Positions 27,476 to 36,506 of a DNA stretch of 64,000 bases are shown here, in pieces. The position numbers and the translations under genes were made by a program. Below the pieces are notes generated by a model. The model did not search any database, was not told where the DNA came from, and saw only the letters and a program-made list of their open reading frames with translations. The DNA comes from Spirosoma endophyticum (GTDB lineage: Bacteria; Bacteroidota; Bacteroidia; Cytophagales; Spirosomataceae). How positions within the stretch are numbered: position 1 is the stretch's first letter; each line of letters opens with the position of its first letter. Where the stretch lies: positions 620,001 to 684,000 of the forward strand of contig NZ_FOLQ01000001.1 in assembly GCF_900112365.1 (NCBI RefSeq), in the 5' to 3' direction.

Positions 27476-28397
27476 TGAGCAAGCCTACAGTTTGCTCTTC
27501 CTGGCTACCGGGTTCGGGCTGGAAATCGTATACCCAGTTAGCCTGGGGAGGCATACTCATCAAAATAGATTCAGTCCGGCCGTTGGTTTCGAGGCCAAAT
27601 TTAGTACCCCGATCCCAAACTAAATTGAACTCGACGTAACGCCCCCGGCGTAGAAACTGCCAGTTTTTTTCGCGTTCGCCAAACGGCAGCTTACGATTTT
27701 TCTGCATGAAGTATGTGTAGATAGGCGCGAAGGCGTTGCCTACATCCTGCACAAAAGCGAATAGATCCGCTTTGGGCACGGCATCAGTTGGCTTCAGGTA
27801 ATCGAAGAAAATGCCCCCGATACCCCGGGTTTCCTGGCGGTGCGGAATGTAAAAATAATCATCAGCCCAGGCTTTGAATTTAGGGTAGTAGGCTGGATCG
27901 TGCCGATCACATACTGTTTTAAGATATTGATGAAACCAGCGGGCATCTTCGTCTACAACGTAGTGGGGCGTTAAATCAATACCACCACCAAACCAGCTTT
28001 GACCGGTGCTCATCTCAAAGTACCGAACGTTCATGTGAATAATCGGCACCATCGGGTTTCGCGGATGCAGCACAATCGAGACACCCGTAGCATAAAAATG
28101 GGGCGTAGCGTCTCCTTTTTGATCCATCAGATTGAGCGAACGTAGCGTGGACTCCGTGGCTTCCCCCTGAACAGCCGAAAACCCAACCCCCCCCTTTTCG
28201 ATAATGGTTCCGTTGGTGAGGGTACGTGAGCGTCCTCCGCCCCCACCAGGTCGCTCCCAAGCATCCTCCCGAAATTGTACAGCCTGTTCTTCCCCCTGAC
28301 CATCTGCCTTTTCTAATGCCTGACAGATGCGATCTTGCAGGTCCATAAAGAAAGCCGTAATTGTTTCTTTTGTAATGAGTTGTTCCGAAGTCATCAT
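27453..28397 (-). CDS. hemF: Oxygen-dependent coproporphyrinogen III oxidase
   Basis: Decarboxylates coproporphyrinogen III to protoporphyrinogen IX in haem synthesis, using O2. 314 residues, typical length. Recognisable blocks are DAWERPGGGGGRSRTL, GVGFSAVQGEAT, VSIVLHPRNPMVPIIHMNVRY, SWFGGGIDLTPHYV, GIGGIFFDYL and RYVEFNLVWDRGTKFGL. The last is the conserved signature near the C-terminus. Either of two adjacent ATGs (28397 or 28394) may be used. Monocistronic; the terminator is built into the end of the gene. Confidence 0.97.
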   Translation of the reverse strand: MMTSEQLITKETITAFFMDLQDRICQALEKADGQGEEQAVQFREDAWERPGGGGGRSRTLTNGTIIEKGGVGFSAVQGEATESTLRSLNLMDQKGDATPHFYATGVSIVLHPRNPMVPIIHMNVRYFEMSTGQSWFGGGIDLTPHYVVDEDARWFHQYLKTVCDRHDPAYYPKFKAWADDYFYIPHRQETRGIGGIFFDYLKPTDAVPKADLFAFVQDVGNAFAPIYTYFMQKNRKLPFGEREKNWQFLRRGRYVEFNLVWDRGTKFGLETNGRTESILMSMPPQANWVYDFQPEPGSQEEQTVGLLKKGVAWT

Positions 28398-28489
28398 GCG
28401 GGCAAAGTTCGCAGTTTTTTGTCAGGGTGATGTATAAACCACGTTCTAAATAGACTGATAGATGCTTTTCACCGAACTATATAACTCAC

Positions 28490-29116
28490 CTATTCGGTCA
28501 GTTTCAGTGCATAGCGCACAGGACGCGATTTGTCAATCAGGAGTAATAGGCCCTGTTCGGCGAGTTGACGCAGGAGCTTGCCAGCCCGGTAATCAGAAAT
28601 ATTGATTAGCCTGGCGAATTTGTCAGCCGTCACATCGTCATTTTTTCGCAGGTACTGAATTAACGTACGCGCCATTGGCGATTTTATAAGTTCAGTATTG
28701 GCTATTTCCGGCGCAATAATCAATTTATTTGTGGGTACTGATTTATCTTTTGCCCGGACGTAGATTGTTCGTTTTCCGGCTTCATTCAATACGTAGTGCG
28801 GCTTCTCATTGCTTTCTAAAACGCTGACTACCAACACCATTCGACCGTCGGGGGTTAGTGTTTCATAGCTAATCGTGAGAGCTGGTTCAACTAATCGGTC
28901 GGTCGCATCTTCAATCTTACTCACCTCACGAAACTCCGATGGTACGCCCACGATTTTTCCATCATCATTGACACCGATGAGTATGATTCCCCCCAACGTA
29001 TTAGCAAAAGCAGCCAATGTCCTGGCAATACGATGCGACGACGAAAGATGCCGTTTGAACTCTAATCGTATATTTTCTTTCTGAGCAATAAGTTCTTCGA
29101 GTTGATCACGGGTCAT
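28490..29116 (-). CDS. AlbA_2 (Schlafen-like) domain protein with winged-helix tail
   Basis: 208 residues from ATG 29116 (MTRDQLEELIAQKENIRLEF); the longer frame needs a TTG at 29155. N-terminal AlbA_2 domain: E-x-LEFKRHLSSSHRIARTLAAF then NTLGGIILIGVNDDGKIVGV. The C-terminal part (ARTLIQYLRKNDDVTADKF ... RAGKLLRQLAEQGLLLLIDK) is a winged helix. Such proteins act as transcriptional regulators or nucleic-acid-binding factors; ATP binding has been suggested for relatives. A TACCTTTG element (29182-29189) precedes it. Regulated genes are unknown. Confidence 0.82.
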   Translation of the reverse strand: MTRDQLEELIAQKENIRLEFKRHLSSSHRIARTLAAFANTLGGIILIGVNDDGKIVGVPSEFREVSKIEDATDRLVEPALTISYETLTPDGRMVLVVSVLESNEKPHYVLNEAGKRTIYVRAKDKSVPTNKLIIAPEIANTELIKSPMARTLIQYLRKNDDVTADKFARLINISDYRAGKLLRQLAEQGLLLLIDKSRPVRYALKLTE

Positions 29117-29181
29117 AATCAGGTAACCGGAGCGGTAGCCTATTGTTGTCTTCAACTATAATTTTGAGATGAAAAGAGCGG

Positions 29182-29189
29182 CAAAGGTA
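29182..29189 (-). promoter_or_regulatory. TACCTTTG promoter element of the AlbA_2 gene
   Basis: Minus-strand TACCTTTG matches TAnnTTTG, 65 bases before the preferred ATG. Confidence 0.35.
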
Positions 29190-29255
29190 AAGGCCAGGTT
29201 ACAAACAGACTAACGACTGTTAAATTCAGTTGGCTAGGGCTACTCTACAGCATTG

Positions 29256-29292
29256 CAAATAAAAAGCGGACAACTCGTCCGCTTTTTATTTG
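29256..29292 (-). terminator. Terminator of the AT-hook-like protein gene
   Basis: 16-bp perfect stem, arms 29256-29271 and 29277-29292, five-base loop. The arm base contains TTTTTATTTG on the minus strand. It lies 54 bases past the stop at 29346. Confidence 0.75.
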
Positions 29293-29345
29293 TCACAATA
29301 GGTGCGACATAAGAAAAATCTCTGTACACCAATTGAATAGCTTTC

Positions 29346-29822
29346 TTAGGCTACTGTTTTAGGTTTGCGACCCCGAGGCTTACCTGTATATTCAGCTTTT
29401 GGACTTTCGTTAGCTAGTTTCAGTTCATAGCCTGTTACACCGTCGCTATATTCGAAGGATTTAACCATAAACGTATGTTTTGTATTTGCGTAGTCAATGC
29501 CTCCCTTTTGTAGAATATAGGGCAATGCAACACTATAGCTTTTAGCCGCTTTTTCCAGTTCGAATGTCTCCTCTTCGCCCTCAGTACCAGGAATCAGGTA
29601 AAGGGATTTAATTTTCCGTTTCCCTTCCTGAGTACCTATTTTAAACTGATTGCTTTGCGGATCTAAACCTAATTGAGCGATCGTTTTATCGGGGAATACC
29701 AGCTTTCCCGTTGACGAAATATAGCCAGTAGCGGGAATAACCTTAGCTACTTTTTCCTTTTTTTCCTTCTTAGATTCGCTGTTCTCATTAGGCGAAAAGA
29801 ACCGAATTTGCTTAGCTTTCAT
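29346..29822 (-). CDS. Basic hypothetical protein with AT-hook-like C-terminus
   Basis: 158 residues, highly charged, no signal peptide. Residues 15-25 are Lys/Glu-rich (SESKKEKKEKVAKV). The middle is a beta-rich domain with FPDKTIAQLGLDP and LYLIPGTEGEEETFELEKAA. The last residues, YTGKPRGRKPKTVA, closely resemble an AT-hook (core PRGRP/K). The likely role is DNA binding as a nucleoid-associated or transcription-modulating protein, but only the tail supports this. A very good promoter precedes the gene, which suggests strong expression. No family name known to me. Confidence 0.65.
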   Translation of the reverse strand: MKAKQIRFFSPNENSESKKEKKEKVAKVIPATGYISSTGKLVFPDKTIAQLGLDPQSNQFKIGTQEGKRKIKSLYLIPGTEGEEETFELEKAAKSYSVALPYILQKGGIDYANTKHTFMVKSFEYSDGVTGYELKLANESPKAEYTGKPRGRKPKTVA

Positions 29823-30357
29823 TCGTTAATTTATTTATTGTTCTTAAAATATGCAACGTGCAAATATAGTAAGTCTGAATACCAAAAAAACAATTTATCA
29901 TCGATAAGTTAAAATATGTCAAATTAGGAATCAATTTACCTATTCTTCTTTGCTAACAATAAATTAGATATATATTATTTCCTTTGGGCAAAGAAAACTT
30001 CTAAACAGGTTCAATGTACTACGTAGTAAGTTTGTATAACAATGTGAGTTTTCCTTATTTATCCGCTTCTGGTGATTCAAGTAGCTTGTAAGAGCAGCTA
30101 GACGACACGTAATTAATTGCGTATAATTACTCGATACAAGTACAGCATATTTCATTTCGAACGATCAGATTATTGCAACAAAAAACTAACTTCCATTTCG
30201 GTTAGTAACCTGTTTATTTGACAATTTCCTACTACTTATAAATGGTATCTAACTGGTCTATATTGAACTCTTTCTTCCTGGTGTAGCCATACCGATGCAT
30301 GCCGAATAGTTGCCAATAAGCTAAACGAAAGTCGCTCAATGCCGGTTACTATTCAAT
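29823..30357. other. AT-rich intergenic region, promoter only
   Basis: 535 bases between divergent genes. Besides the promoter for the AT-hook-like gene I see no ORF longer than about 60 codons that looks real. A run of A (about 29883-29890) and general AT richness stand out. Confidence 0.5.
29861..29893 (-). promoter_or_regulatory. Promoter of the AT-hook-like protein gene
   Basis: Minus strand: TTG at 29893-29891, 22-base spacer containing a T-tract, TATATTTG at 29868-29861, 39 bases before the ATG. Good match to the Bacteroidota consensus, with slightly long spacer. Confidence 0.55.
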
Positions 30358-31374
30358 ATGGCAAAAAATACGTTAAGTTCTTTACTGGCTCGTGTTGGGC
30401 TGGATTGGTTTATAATTGCTTTAGTAAGTATGATCGGTCTGGCCAAACTCTGGCCCGGCCCCGGAATTCAGGAAGGCCCATTATCACTGTCGTCTCTGGC
30501 GAACGTAGGCGTTTCATTGATCTTCTTTTTCTACGGCCTGAAACTGAATTTTACTCAGCTTCAGGCTGGTCTACGTAATTACCGGCTTCATTTAGTCATT
30601 CAACTGACCACGTTTATTATTTTCCCAGCTGTGGTGCTGGCTGCCAGAGCGTTGCTTATAACACCCGACACTATGTTGCTCTGGTTAGGTATATTTTACG
30701 TAGCGGCATTGCCATCTACAGTTTCGTCATCCGTTGTGATGGTTTCGATTGCGGGCGGCAATATTCCAGCGGCCATTTTCAACGCGAGTATTTCCAGCCT
30801 GATTGGCGTTTTTGTTACGCCCTTATGGATGAGTTTTTTACTGGCCAATACCAGTGGACAGTATGATCTGGCGGGCGTCATTGGCAAATTGACGATACAG
30901 GTTATTGTACCTGTTGTAATTGGCCTTCTCCTCAATCGTAAGCTGGGCTGGCTGGCCGAGCGAAACAAATCATGGTTGCGCTATTTCGATCAGCTTATCA
31001 TTCTCCTCATCGTTTACACAGCTTTTTGTGAATCTTTTTCACGCAATTTGTTTGCGAAATATTCGGCAGGAGATTTACTATGGTTAGCGGGTCTTCTACT
31101 AGGTTTATTTTTCCTCATTTTTGGCCTGATCACCTTATTTGGTAAGTGGCTTAATTTTAGCAGAGACGATTTGATAACTGCCTTATTCTGTGGTTCTAAA
31201 AAGTCGCTTATTCAGGGAACGGTAATGGCAAGTATGTTATTTGCAGGCAGCATTGCCGGTGTCGTGCTTCTGCCCATTATGATCTACCATGCCCTTCAGC
31301 TTATTGTAGCCAGCATATTGGCGCAGGGAAGTCTAAAAAGCCCGGGTATTTTTCGAGACTATTCGAAAAACTGA
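30358..31374 (+). CDS. Bile acid:sodium symporter family (SBF-like) transporter
   Basis: 338 residues with about ten membrane helices. The N-terminus (LARVGLDWFIIALVSMIGLA ... LWPGPGIQEGPLS) and the crossover region SSSVVMVSIAGGNIPAAIF, plus FCGSKKSLIQGTVMAS near the C-terminus, are the SBF-like (PF13593, P7-type) hallmarks. Members move organic anions with sodium; the substrate here is unknown. Its stop lies six bases before the convergent GT39-like gene end, so the two units may share termination signals. ATG 30358. Confidence 0.9.
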   Translation: MAKNTLSSLLARVGLDWFIIALVSMIGLAKLWPGPGIQEGPLSLSSLANVGVSLIFFFYGLKLNFTQLQAGLRNYRLHLVIQLTTFIIFPAVVLAARALLITPDTMLLWLGIFYVAALPSTVSSSVVMVSIAGGNIPAAIFNASISSLIGVFVTPLWMSFLLANTSGQYDLAGVIGKLTIQVIVPVVIGLLLNRKLGWLAERNKSWLRYFDQLIILLIVYTAFCESFSRNLFAKYSAGDLLWLAGLLLGLFFLIFGLITLFGKWLNFSRDDLITALFCGSKKSLIQGTVMASMLFAGSIAGVVLLPIMIYHALQLIVASILAQGSLKSPGIFRDYSKN

Positions 31375-31380
31375 TACGTA

Positions 31381-33081
31381 CTAACTGGTCGATTTCAGGG
31401 GTGCTTTCTCGTTCTTTTTGCCAATAATAACATGCGTCATGCCCCAGGGAAGCCAGCTGTCGACTTTATGTTGCTGAAAAAGAGAATAACCGGGCAGCAC
31501 GCTCGCCCCCACAACATACGTATCATCATGAACCCACCACCAGCTTTTGCCGGGGGTAGGCTTGAATCTACTCTCATATAAATACCATCCATTGAACTCA
31601 AATCCGCCGTCGATCTGAGTCGTTAATACTCCGTCCTTCATCAGATTACCCAGGGCTTGCCAGCGAACGCGGTTCCAGGCCAGGTAATCATGGGTACCGG
31701 TAACACTGAATAGGGCATAAGCGACAAATAGACCTATTGATAAATAAAGCGGCAAACGCCGTGGACGATCCGTCTGGTTTTCACCAAAATTTTGCTGAAC
31801 AATATGAACCAGTACGATGATTAACACAGGCAATAGCAATAGATAGCGATCAAATAAGCCCTGCAAACCCAAGGGAAAAAAGTAAATTCCACCAACCGAA
31901 ACCATAAGAATTCCGATCGTACGCTGAGGTACACTTAGCGGCCAGCGAGCTAAATACTTAACTGCTCTGACCATATAAAAAAGTAGACCAACGCTACCCA
32001 GTAAACTACAGATTGTACTGCAGACGGTTATAAAATACAGAAGACTGGGGAGCGGAAATCCATATAAACGGAAATAAATATCGCGTAACAAAACGGGTCC
32101 CAGGCCAAATGCACTTATCGTATTCCACCAGATCGGCATGTTCATACCGTCGAAAAAGTATTGCCATAGACCAATAACGATCCCTGTCAGTAAAAGCCAG
32201 AGGCCAATATTTTTTCGGAAAGCGGATTGACTACTTTTTGTCAGGAGAAGCAAAAAATAAGGAAACATGAACAAACCCAAATACATCAGTGCAATGAATG
32301 TATTGTGGATGAAGCCAGCAATAAGCTGCAGTTTATAATAGCTCAGATGTAAAAAATTGTTCGCCTGTGCATTGTATACGTGCCCCGTACCTTCAAGTAC
32401 ATGCTCCAGCCATTTTTGATAAATTGCCTGAACCAGTACACCGGTAAGCGCACTTGCAAAGGCCACCACCAGACTCTTTACCGCGAAGTTCTTCCGGGCA
32501 ACATAGGCCACGCTGAATCCTACAAAAAGTATAATCCCAAACTGCCGGATTAATAACGCAACAACGGCCAGCAGAAGACCAATAATCAATTGACGGGTAG
32601 AATCCTGTTTTAAGCCCGTTACCAGATAAGACAACGACCAGACAGTCAGCGCGTAAAACGGAATATCGGTCATAAACGTAGCCGATAAATTTAAATACAA
32701 TGGATTCACCAGTGTGAGAAGCGTACCAATAAAAGCGGTTTTTCGACTGTCGGTTGCTTTATCAAGCAATTGATACGTACCCCACAACCCAAATAGACCG
32801 GCCACCAGTGTAGATATACGAAGGGCTGTAAAGGAAAAACCAAAGGGTAAACAGAATAAAGCGCCCCACCCTATTTGAGCAATTAGATTGACAGCGGTCC
32901 AGCTTGAAAAGAAAAAAGTGCCTTTTTCAACCAACACTTTTACGGATTGGGCATACGCCCAGTCATCGTTGAAGGGAAATTCACCAACTGGATTTATCAA
33001 TATTGCCAGAAGCGCCCATAGCAATGAAATAAATAGTACTTGTTGTTTTTTATTCGACAAAAAATTAAAAACACTTGTCAT
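31381..33081 (-). CDS. GT39-like membrane glycosyltransferase
   Basis: 566 residues, about eleven membrane helices. The first extracytoplasmic loop has FPFNDDWAYAQSVKVL with an acidic pair, as in PMT/ArnT-type enzymes that use lipid-linked sugars. Helices such as LLWALLAILINPVGE and TFMTDIPFYALTVWSL follow, and the C-terminal 100 residues form a soluble domain (SWWWVHDDTYVVGASVLPGY). It may glycosylate a lipid, polysaccharide or protein; no cluster context tells which. Monocistronic. Confidence 0.75.
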   Translation of the reverse strand: MTSVFNFLSNKKQQVLFISLLWALLAILINPVGEFPFNDDWAYAQSVKVLVEKGTFFFSSWTAVNLIAQIGWGALFCLPFGFSFTALRISTLVAGLFGLWGTYQLLDKATDSRKTAFIGTLLTLVNPLYLNLSATFMTDIPFYALTVWSLSYLVTGLKQDSTRQLIIGLLLAVVALLIRQFGIILFVGFSVAYVARKNFAVKSLVVAFASALTGVLVQAIYQKWLEHVLEGTGHVYNAQANNFLHLSYYKLQLIAGFIHNTFIALMYLGLFMFPYFLLLLTKSSQSAFRKNIGLWLLLTGIVIGLWQYFFDGMNMPIWWNTISAFGLGPVLLRDIYFRLYGFPLPSLLYFITVCSTICSLLGSVGLLFYMVRAVKYLARWPLSVPQRTIGILMVSVGGIYFFPLGLQGLFDRYLLLLPVLIIVLVHIVQQNFGENQTDRPRRLPLYLSIGLFVAYALFSVTGTHDYLAWNRVRWQALGNLMKDGVLTTQIDGGFEFNGWYLYESRFKPTPGKSWWWVHDDTYVVGASVLPGYSLFQQHKVDSWLPWGMTHVIIGKKNEKAPLKSTS

Positions 33082-33499
33082 AAAATACTCGAATGAGTCT
33101 ACGATTATTGGTAAATGTGGATCTAACTACAGGCAAGGTTGCTGACACTCGACTTGATTAGACGTTTTCAATTTCTTGATCAGGCAAGATAGACAGTGTT
33201 CCAGGACCCGCCTAATGAACGGGTAGCCTAACTCGCGAAATTAGACGCTACACGAGGGAATTACAAACCTATTATTGGCGGCAAAGATAACCACTACGTA
33301 TCCTTTGCTCTTTAGTACTCGGTAAGTTTATGGGTTTACGATTTTCTGGAGAGCAGAAAAAAACGCCATTCGGTAGCATTTTACGCACGTTTAACCAGCA
33401 AAAAATGGCATTCAGCCACAAGGCTATAGAGCCTTGTTAAACGCAGACGACCCGTTTGCCTCTAACGATCAGTTAACCTTAAAAAAACAACAACTGACC
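33082..33499. other. Leader region with nested inverted repeats
   Basis: 418 bases between divergent genes. CGTTTAAC (33388-33395) pairs with GTTAAACG (33436-33443), and CAAGGCT (33419-33425) with AGCCTTG (33430-33436) nested inside it. They sit about 60 bases before the ATG at 33500 and could be a regulatory RNA structure of that gene or its operator. No ORF of its own. Confidence 0.45.
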
Positions 33500-33904
33500 A
33501 TGAAAAAGACAATCGCTGCCGCCCTGACTCTCTTCACCTTAGCAACTGGTGTAACCTTCGCTCAGGGAGTCTATTCAAGACCTTTTGACAATCGTACAAA
33601 TCAATATGGCGGTCAACGTAACGACCGTGACCAATATCAGGATGAGATAAAAATTGACCGTATAGATGCCATTGTTGGTCTGTCGCGCCGTCAGGAAAAA
33701 CAACTACACAAAATCGAAGATAACTACGATCGCATTATGTCGACGTCTCGTATGACACCCGATGGCCTGCGTCAGATTCAACTCCGTAAACGTCAGGACA
33801 TGCTGGCCGTACTGACTTCGGCGCAACGTGACCGCTTATTCGCGACTCAGCAAAGCGTGCCTTACAACAGAAACCAACCCGCTCCTTACGGTCGTCGTGG
33901 CTAG
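33500..33904 (+). CDS. Small secreted protein, Spy/LTxxQ-like
   Basis: 134 residues from ATG 33500; the frame extends to a TTG at 33434 but the signal peptide (KKTIAAALTLFTLATGVTFA) fixes the start. After an Asn/Gln/Arg-rich segment comes a charged helix pair: IDRIDAIVGLSRRQEKQLHK and ILRKR...LAVLTSAQRDRL, the latter like the LTxxQ box of periplasmic Spy/CpxP chaperones. The tail is rich in Tyr/Pro/Arg. Probably an envelope-stress protein, moderate certainty. Confidence 0.65.
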   Translation: MKKTIAAALTLFTLATGVTFAQGVYSRPFDNRTNQYGGQRNDRDQYQDEIKIDRIDAIVGLSRRQEKQLHKIEDNYDRIMSTSRMTPDGLRQIQLRKRQDMLAVLTSAQRDRLFATQQSVPYNRNQPAPYGRRG

Positions 33905-33924
33905 GTCCGTCCGAGTCCTGTACG

Positions 33925-33962
33925 TTCCCCAATCCGGTATGTTAAATTATCGGGTTGGGGAA
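33925..33962 (+). terminator. Terminator of the Spy-like gene
   Basis: TTCCCCAA-t-CCG with CGG-g-TTGGGGAA, then TTTCCTTTT. Overlaps the region that the GH1 frame could extend into, which argues against an upstream start of that gene. Confidence 0.65.
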
Positions 33963-33982
33963 TTTCCTTTTCAGCTATGCCT

Positions 33983-33990
33983 TACTTTTG
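33983..33990 (+). promoter_or_regulatory. TACTTTTG promoter element of the GH1 gene
   Basis: Matches TAnnTTTG. It lies inside the frame that runs up to a TTG at 33955, so translation must begin downstream, at the GTG at 34015. Confidence 0.45.
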
Positions 33991-34014
33991 CGCGCCAGCC
34001 AGCCACGCAACGTA

Positions 34015-35418
34015 GTGACGAACCCATCTCTCTCACCAATCAGCCTTCCGACGTTCAATCGCCATGATTTCGGTCCCGATTTTATCTGGGGAACCGCCAC
34101 CGCTGCCTACCAGATTGAAGGAGCCGTTGACCGTGACGGGCGTACACCCTGTGTATGGGATACGTTCAGTCGGCAGAAAGGTAAAATTAAAACCGGCGAA
34201 ACAGCCGACATTGCCTGCGAATTCTATGATCGGTATGAATCCGATCTCCTTATTCATAAAGAGTTAGGGTTAACCGCGTTTCGGTTCTCGCTGTCGTGGT
34301 CGCGCATTTTGCCCAATGGCGTCGGTCCGCTGCATGGGGGACGTATCAATGAAGCCGGACTGGCCTTTTACGATCGACTCATTGATCATTGCCTTGCGCT
34401 GGGCATTACCCCCTGGATCACCCTCTATCACTGGGATTTACCACAGGCGCTCGAAACCAAAGGCGGCTGGCCGAACCGAAAAATTGTCGATTGGTTCGCT
34501 GATTTTGCCGACGTTTGCACCAAAGCCTTTGGTCATAAAGTTAAGCACTGGATTATCCTGAACGAACCGCTGGCTTTTTCCATCCTGGGTTATTTTACCG
34601 GCCAGCACGCACCCGGCCGACGGAGTTTCCGAAACCTGCTTCCTGTCATTCATCATACCACGCTGGCGCAGGCAGAAGGTGGTCGTGTCGTTCGACGCAA
34701 CGTAGCGAACGCTCACGTAGGCACTACGTTCTCCTGCTCACCTGTTGATCCATTTACACCCGGCGACCAGGCCGCAGCCGGCCGCGTTGATGCGCTCATG
34801 AATCGGCTTTTCATCGAACCTGCCCTTGGGTTGGGATATCCGACCAAAGAACTGCCCTTTCTGGCCGGAATTGCCAAAAAAGTAGCCAAGCCCGGCGACA
34901 TGGAGCAGTTAGCGTTCGACTTCGATTTCATTGGCTTACAGCATTATTTTCGGGCGGTTGTCGAACAGTCTTATTTTATGCCATATCTCTGGGCAAAAGA
35001 TGTTTCGCCACTCCGGCGGAGTGTTCCTACGATTACCGAAATGGGTTGGGAAGTCTATCCCGAAAGCATGTATCGGGTTATCAAGCAATTCGGCCAATAC
35101 GAAGGCATCAAAAAAATGTATATCACCGAAAGTGGGGCTGCTTTCTATGATACCGTTCAAAATGGTGAGGTTAATGATAAGGCACGAGTTAAGTATCATC
35201 AGAATTACCTGCAAAATGTCTTGCGGGCTAAGCAGGAAGGTTTCCCGGTAGACGGATATTTCGCCTGGACATTTCTGGATAATTTCGAATGGGCCGAAGG
35301 CTACAGACCCCGATTTGGTTTAGTGTATGTCGATTTCCGTACCCAGCAACGTATCGTGAAAGCATCTGGACGCTGGTTCCAGCAATTACTGACTGATCAT
35401 TCATTCGTTAATCAGTGA
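34015..35418 (+). CDS. Family GH1 beta-glucosidase-like glycoside hydrolase
   Basis: 467 residues from GTG 34015, a normal GH1 length. No ATG is available near the N-terminus: the frame extends to a TTG at 33955 inside the preceding terminator and promoter, so GTG is preferred. Landmarks: DFIWGTATAAYQIEGAV at the N-terminus, FRFSLSWSRILPNG, acid/base Glu184 in ILNEPLAF, nucleophile Glu372 in YITESGAAF and the C-terminal WAEGYRPRFGLVYVDF. No signal peptide, hence cytoplasmic retaining beta-glycosidase. Monocistronic. Confidence 0.94.
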   Translation: MTNPSLSPISLPTFNRHDFGPDFIWGTATAAYQIEGAVDRDGRTPCVWDTFSRQKGKIKTGETADIACEFYDRYESDLLIHKELGLTAFRFSLSWSRILPNGVGPLHGGRINEAGLAFYDRLIDHCLALGITPWITLYHWDLPQALETKGGWPNRKIVDWFADFADVCTKAFGHKVKHWIILNEPLAFSILGYFTGQHAPGRRSFRNLLPVIHHTTLAQAEGGRVVRRNVANAHVGTTFSCSPVDPFTPGDQAAAGRVDALMNRLFIEPALGLGYPTKELPFLAGIAKKVAKPGDMEQLAFDFDFIGLQHYFRAVVEQSYFMPYLWAKDVSPLRRSVPTITEMGWEVYPESMYRVIKQFGQYEGIKKMYITESGAAFYDTVQNGEVNDKARVKYHQNYLQNVLRAKQEGFPVDGYFAWTFLDNFEWAEGYRPRFGLVYVDFRTQQRIVKASGRWFQQLLTDHSFVNQ

Positions 35419-35739
35419 TTCATAAAGTCAATAACCTGTTAGCGATAGCTTTTAAATCCTTAGAGCCCATTTTAAATAACTATTAAATAAAATATAAGAC
35501 TACACTTTTATAATCAATATTTACATAAGCATTTACATACGTTTGCGGCCAGACACTATTATTTTACAGCTATACTTTTGACTCATTCTATATAAACAAA
35601 TACGTCTTGTTCTTTTAAATTTTATTGTAGTTTCGAGCTCACTAACCTTTCGACAAAACAAAATAATTTATTAATTAATAAGTAGACTGCCTCAAAATTT
35701 TTAAGCATAAATAGATGTTTCGTGGTAAATAACTGGGCT
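35419..35739. other. Very AT-rich intergenic region, no gene seen
   Basis: About 320 bases dominated by A and T, with no coding frame or clear hairpin. It marks the start of a gene-poor, AT-rich stretch that runs to 37.2 kb. Confidence 0.5.
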
Positions 35740-36129
35740 ATGACTAGATCTAAAATAGTTAACTCGCAGGATGAAAATATTGAAACTGACCCTCAACGTA
35801 TAGTGAGCGATTGGGCTAATGCCATCAAGAATTTCAATCAATGGAATGATAAATTGATCAGCATACTTGAGGCTCATTGTCTGACGAATGAAGATGTAAT
35901 TAACCCCCTTGGTAAAATCGGTAATCAGCAGGCGATGACAGATCTTACGCAACTACGTCTGACGTTAGTCGATGTACTGAATGATCTTCTAATTGACATA
36001 AGTAGTGTAGAGGAAGAACATGATACAGTATTAAAAATAAAAAACCTCCAAAAGCAAACCCGGACCATTCAGCAATGGAACAAAAAGATTCGGCGGGCTC
36101 TTGGAATAAACTCCTGTGGGATAGCCTGA
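35740..36129 (+). CDS. Hypothetical 129-residue helical protein
   Basis: ATG at 35740 preferred over a GTG at 35722. Predicted all-alpha and soluble: WANAIKNFNQWNDKLISIL, LTQLRLTLVDVLNDLLIDI and LQKQTRTIQQWNKKIRRALG are amphipathic, possibly coiled-coil. No motif recognised. AT-rich codons unlike the neighbouring GH1 gene suggest foreign origin. Confidence 0.5.
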   Translation: MTRSKIVNSQDENIETDPQRIVSDWANAIKNFNQWNDKLISILEAHCLTNEDVINPLGKIGNQQAMTDLTQLRLTLVDVLNDLLIDISSVEEEHDTVLKIKNLQKQTRTIQQWNKKIRRALGINSCGIA

Positions 36130-36338
36130 ATTTCCCTAAAAAAATTGATTATAGATCCACAAAATATCAAACTTGACGAGCATTTCTCCTGCCATCATCG
36201 ACGCTATGTTTCTAAAGATCAGTCCAACTTCTAATTTTTTAATTAAAAAACCTCGCCCCCGCTACTATTTTTAACAAAAGGATTGAACAGTCGTTTAGGG
36301 TCGTGTTAAACCTTATTTGTTTAGCTTGTCGATAAAAA

Positions 36339-36506
36339 ATGACTCAATCAAAAATCAATATCACTACCTTGTTGGAACAATATGTATTTGAAGTTGCTGC
36401 CAGATTCATAGATGAGGCATCTCCAGAAGATCAAACCCGACTAATCAACCTATTCAATTCAATCGAAAAGTCTCTCCGGATTAACAACAGATCATTTAAA
36501 ATTTAA
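36339..36506 (+). CDS. Hypothetical 55-residue protein
   Basis: ATG 36339 to TAA 36504-36506. Contains one amphipathic helix (LLEQYVFEVAARFIDEASP) and a second (DQTRLINLFNSIEKSL). Small, acidic centre, no recognised family. The frame and composition look protein-like, but nothing else supports it. Confidence 0.35.
   Translation: MTQSKINITTLLEQYVFEVAARFIDEASPEDQTRLINLFNSIEKSLRINNRSFKI

Noticed and set aside
33955..34014. Start of the GH1 gene at TTG 33955
   Set aside because: It lies in the terminator of the previous gene and upstream of the promoter element; GTG 34015 fits better.
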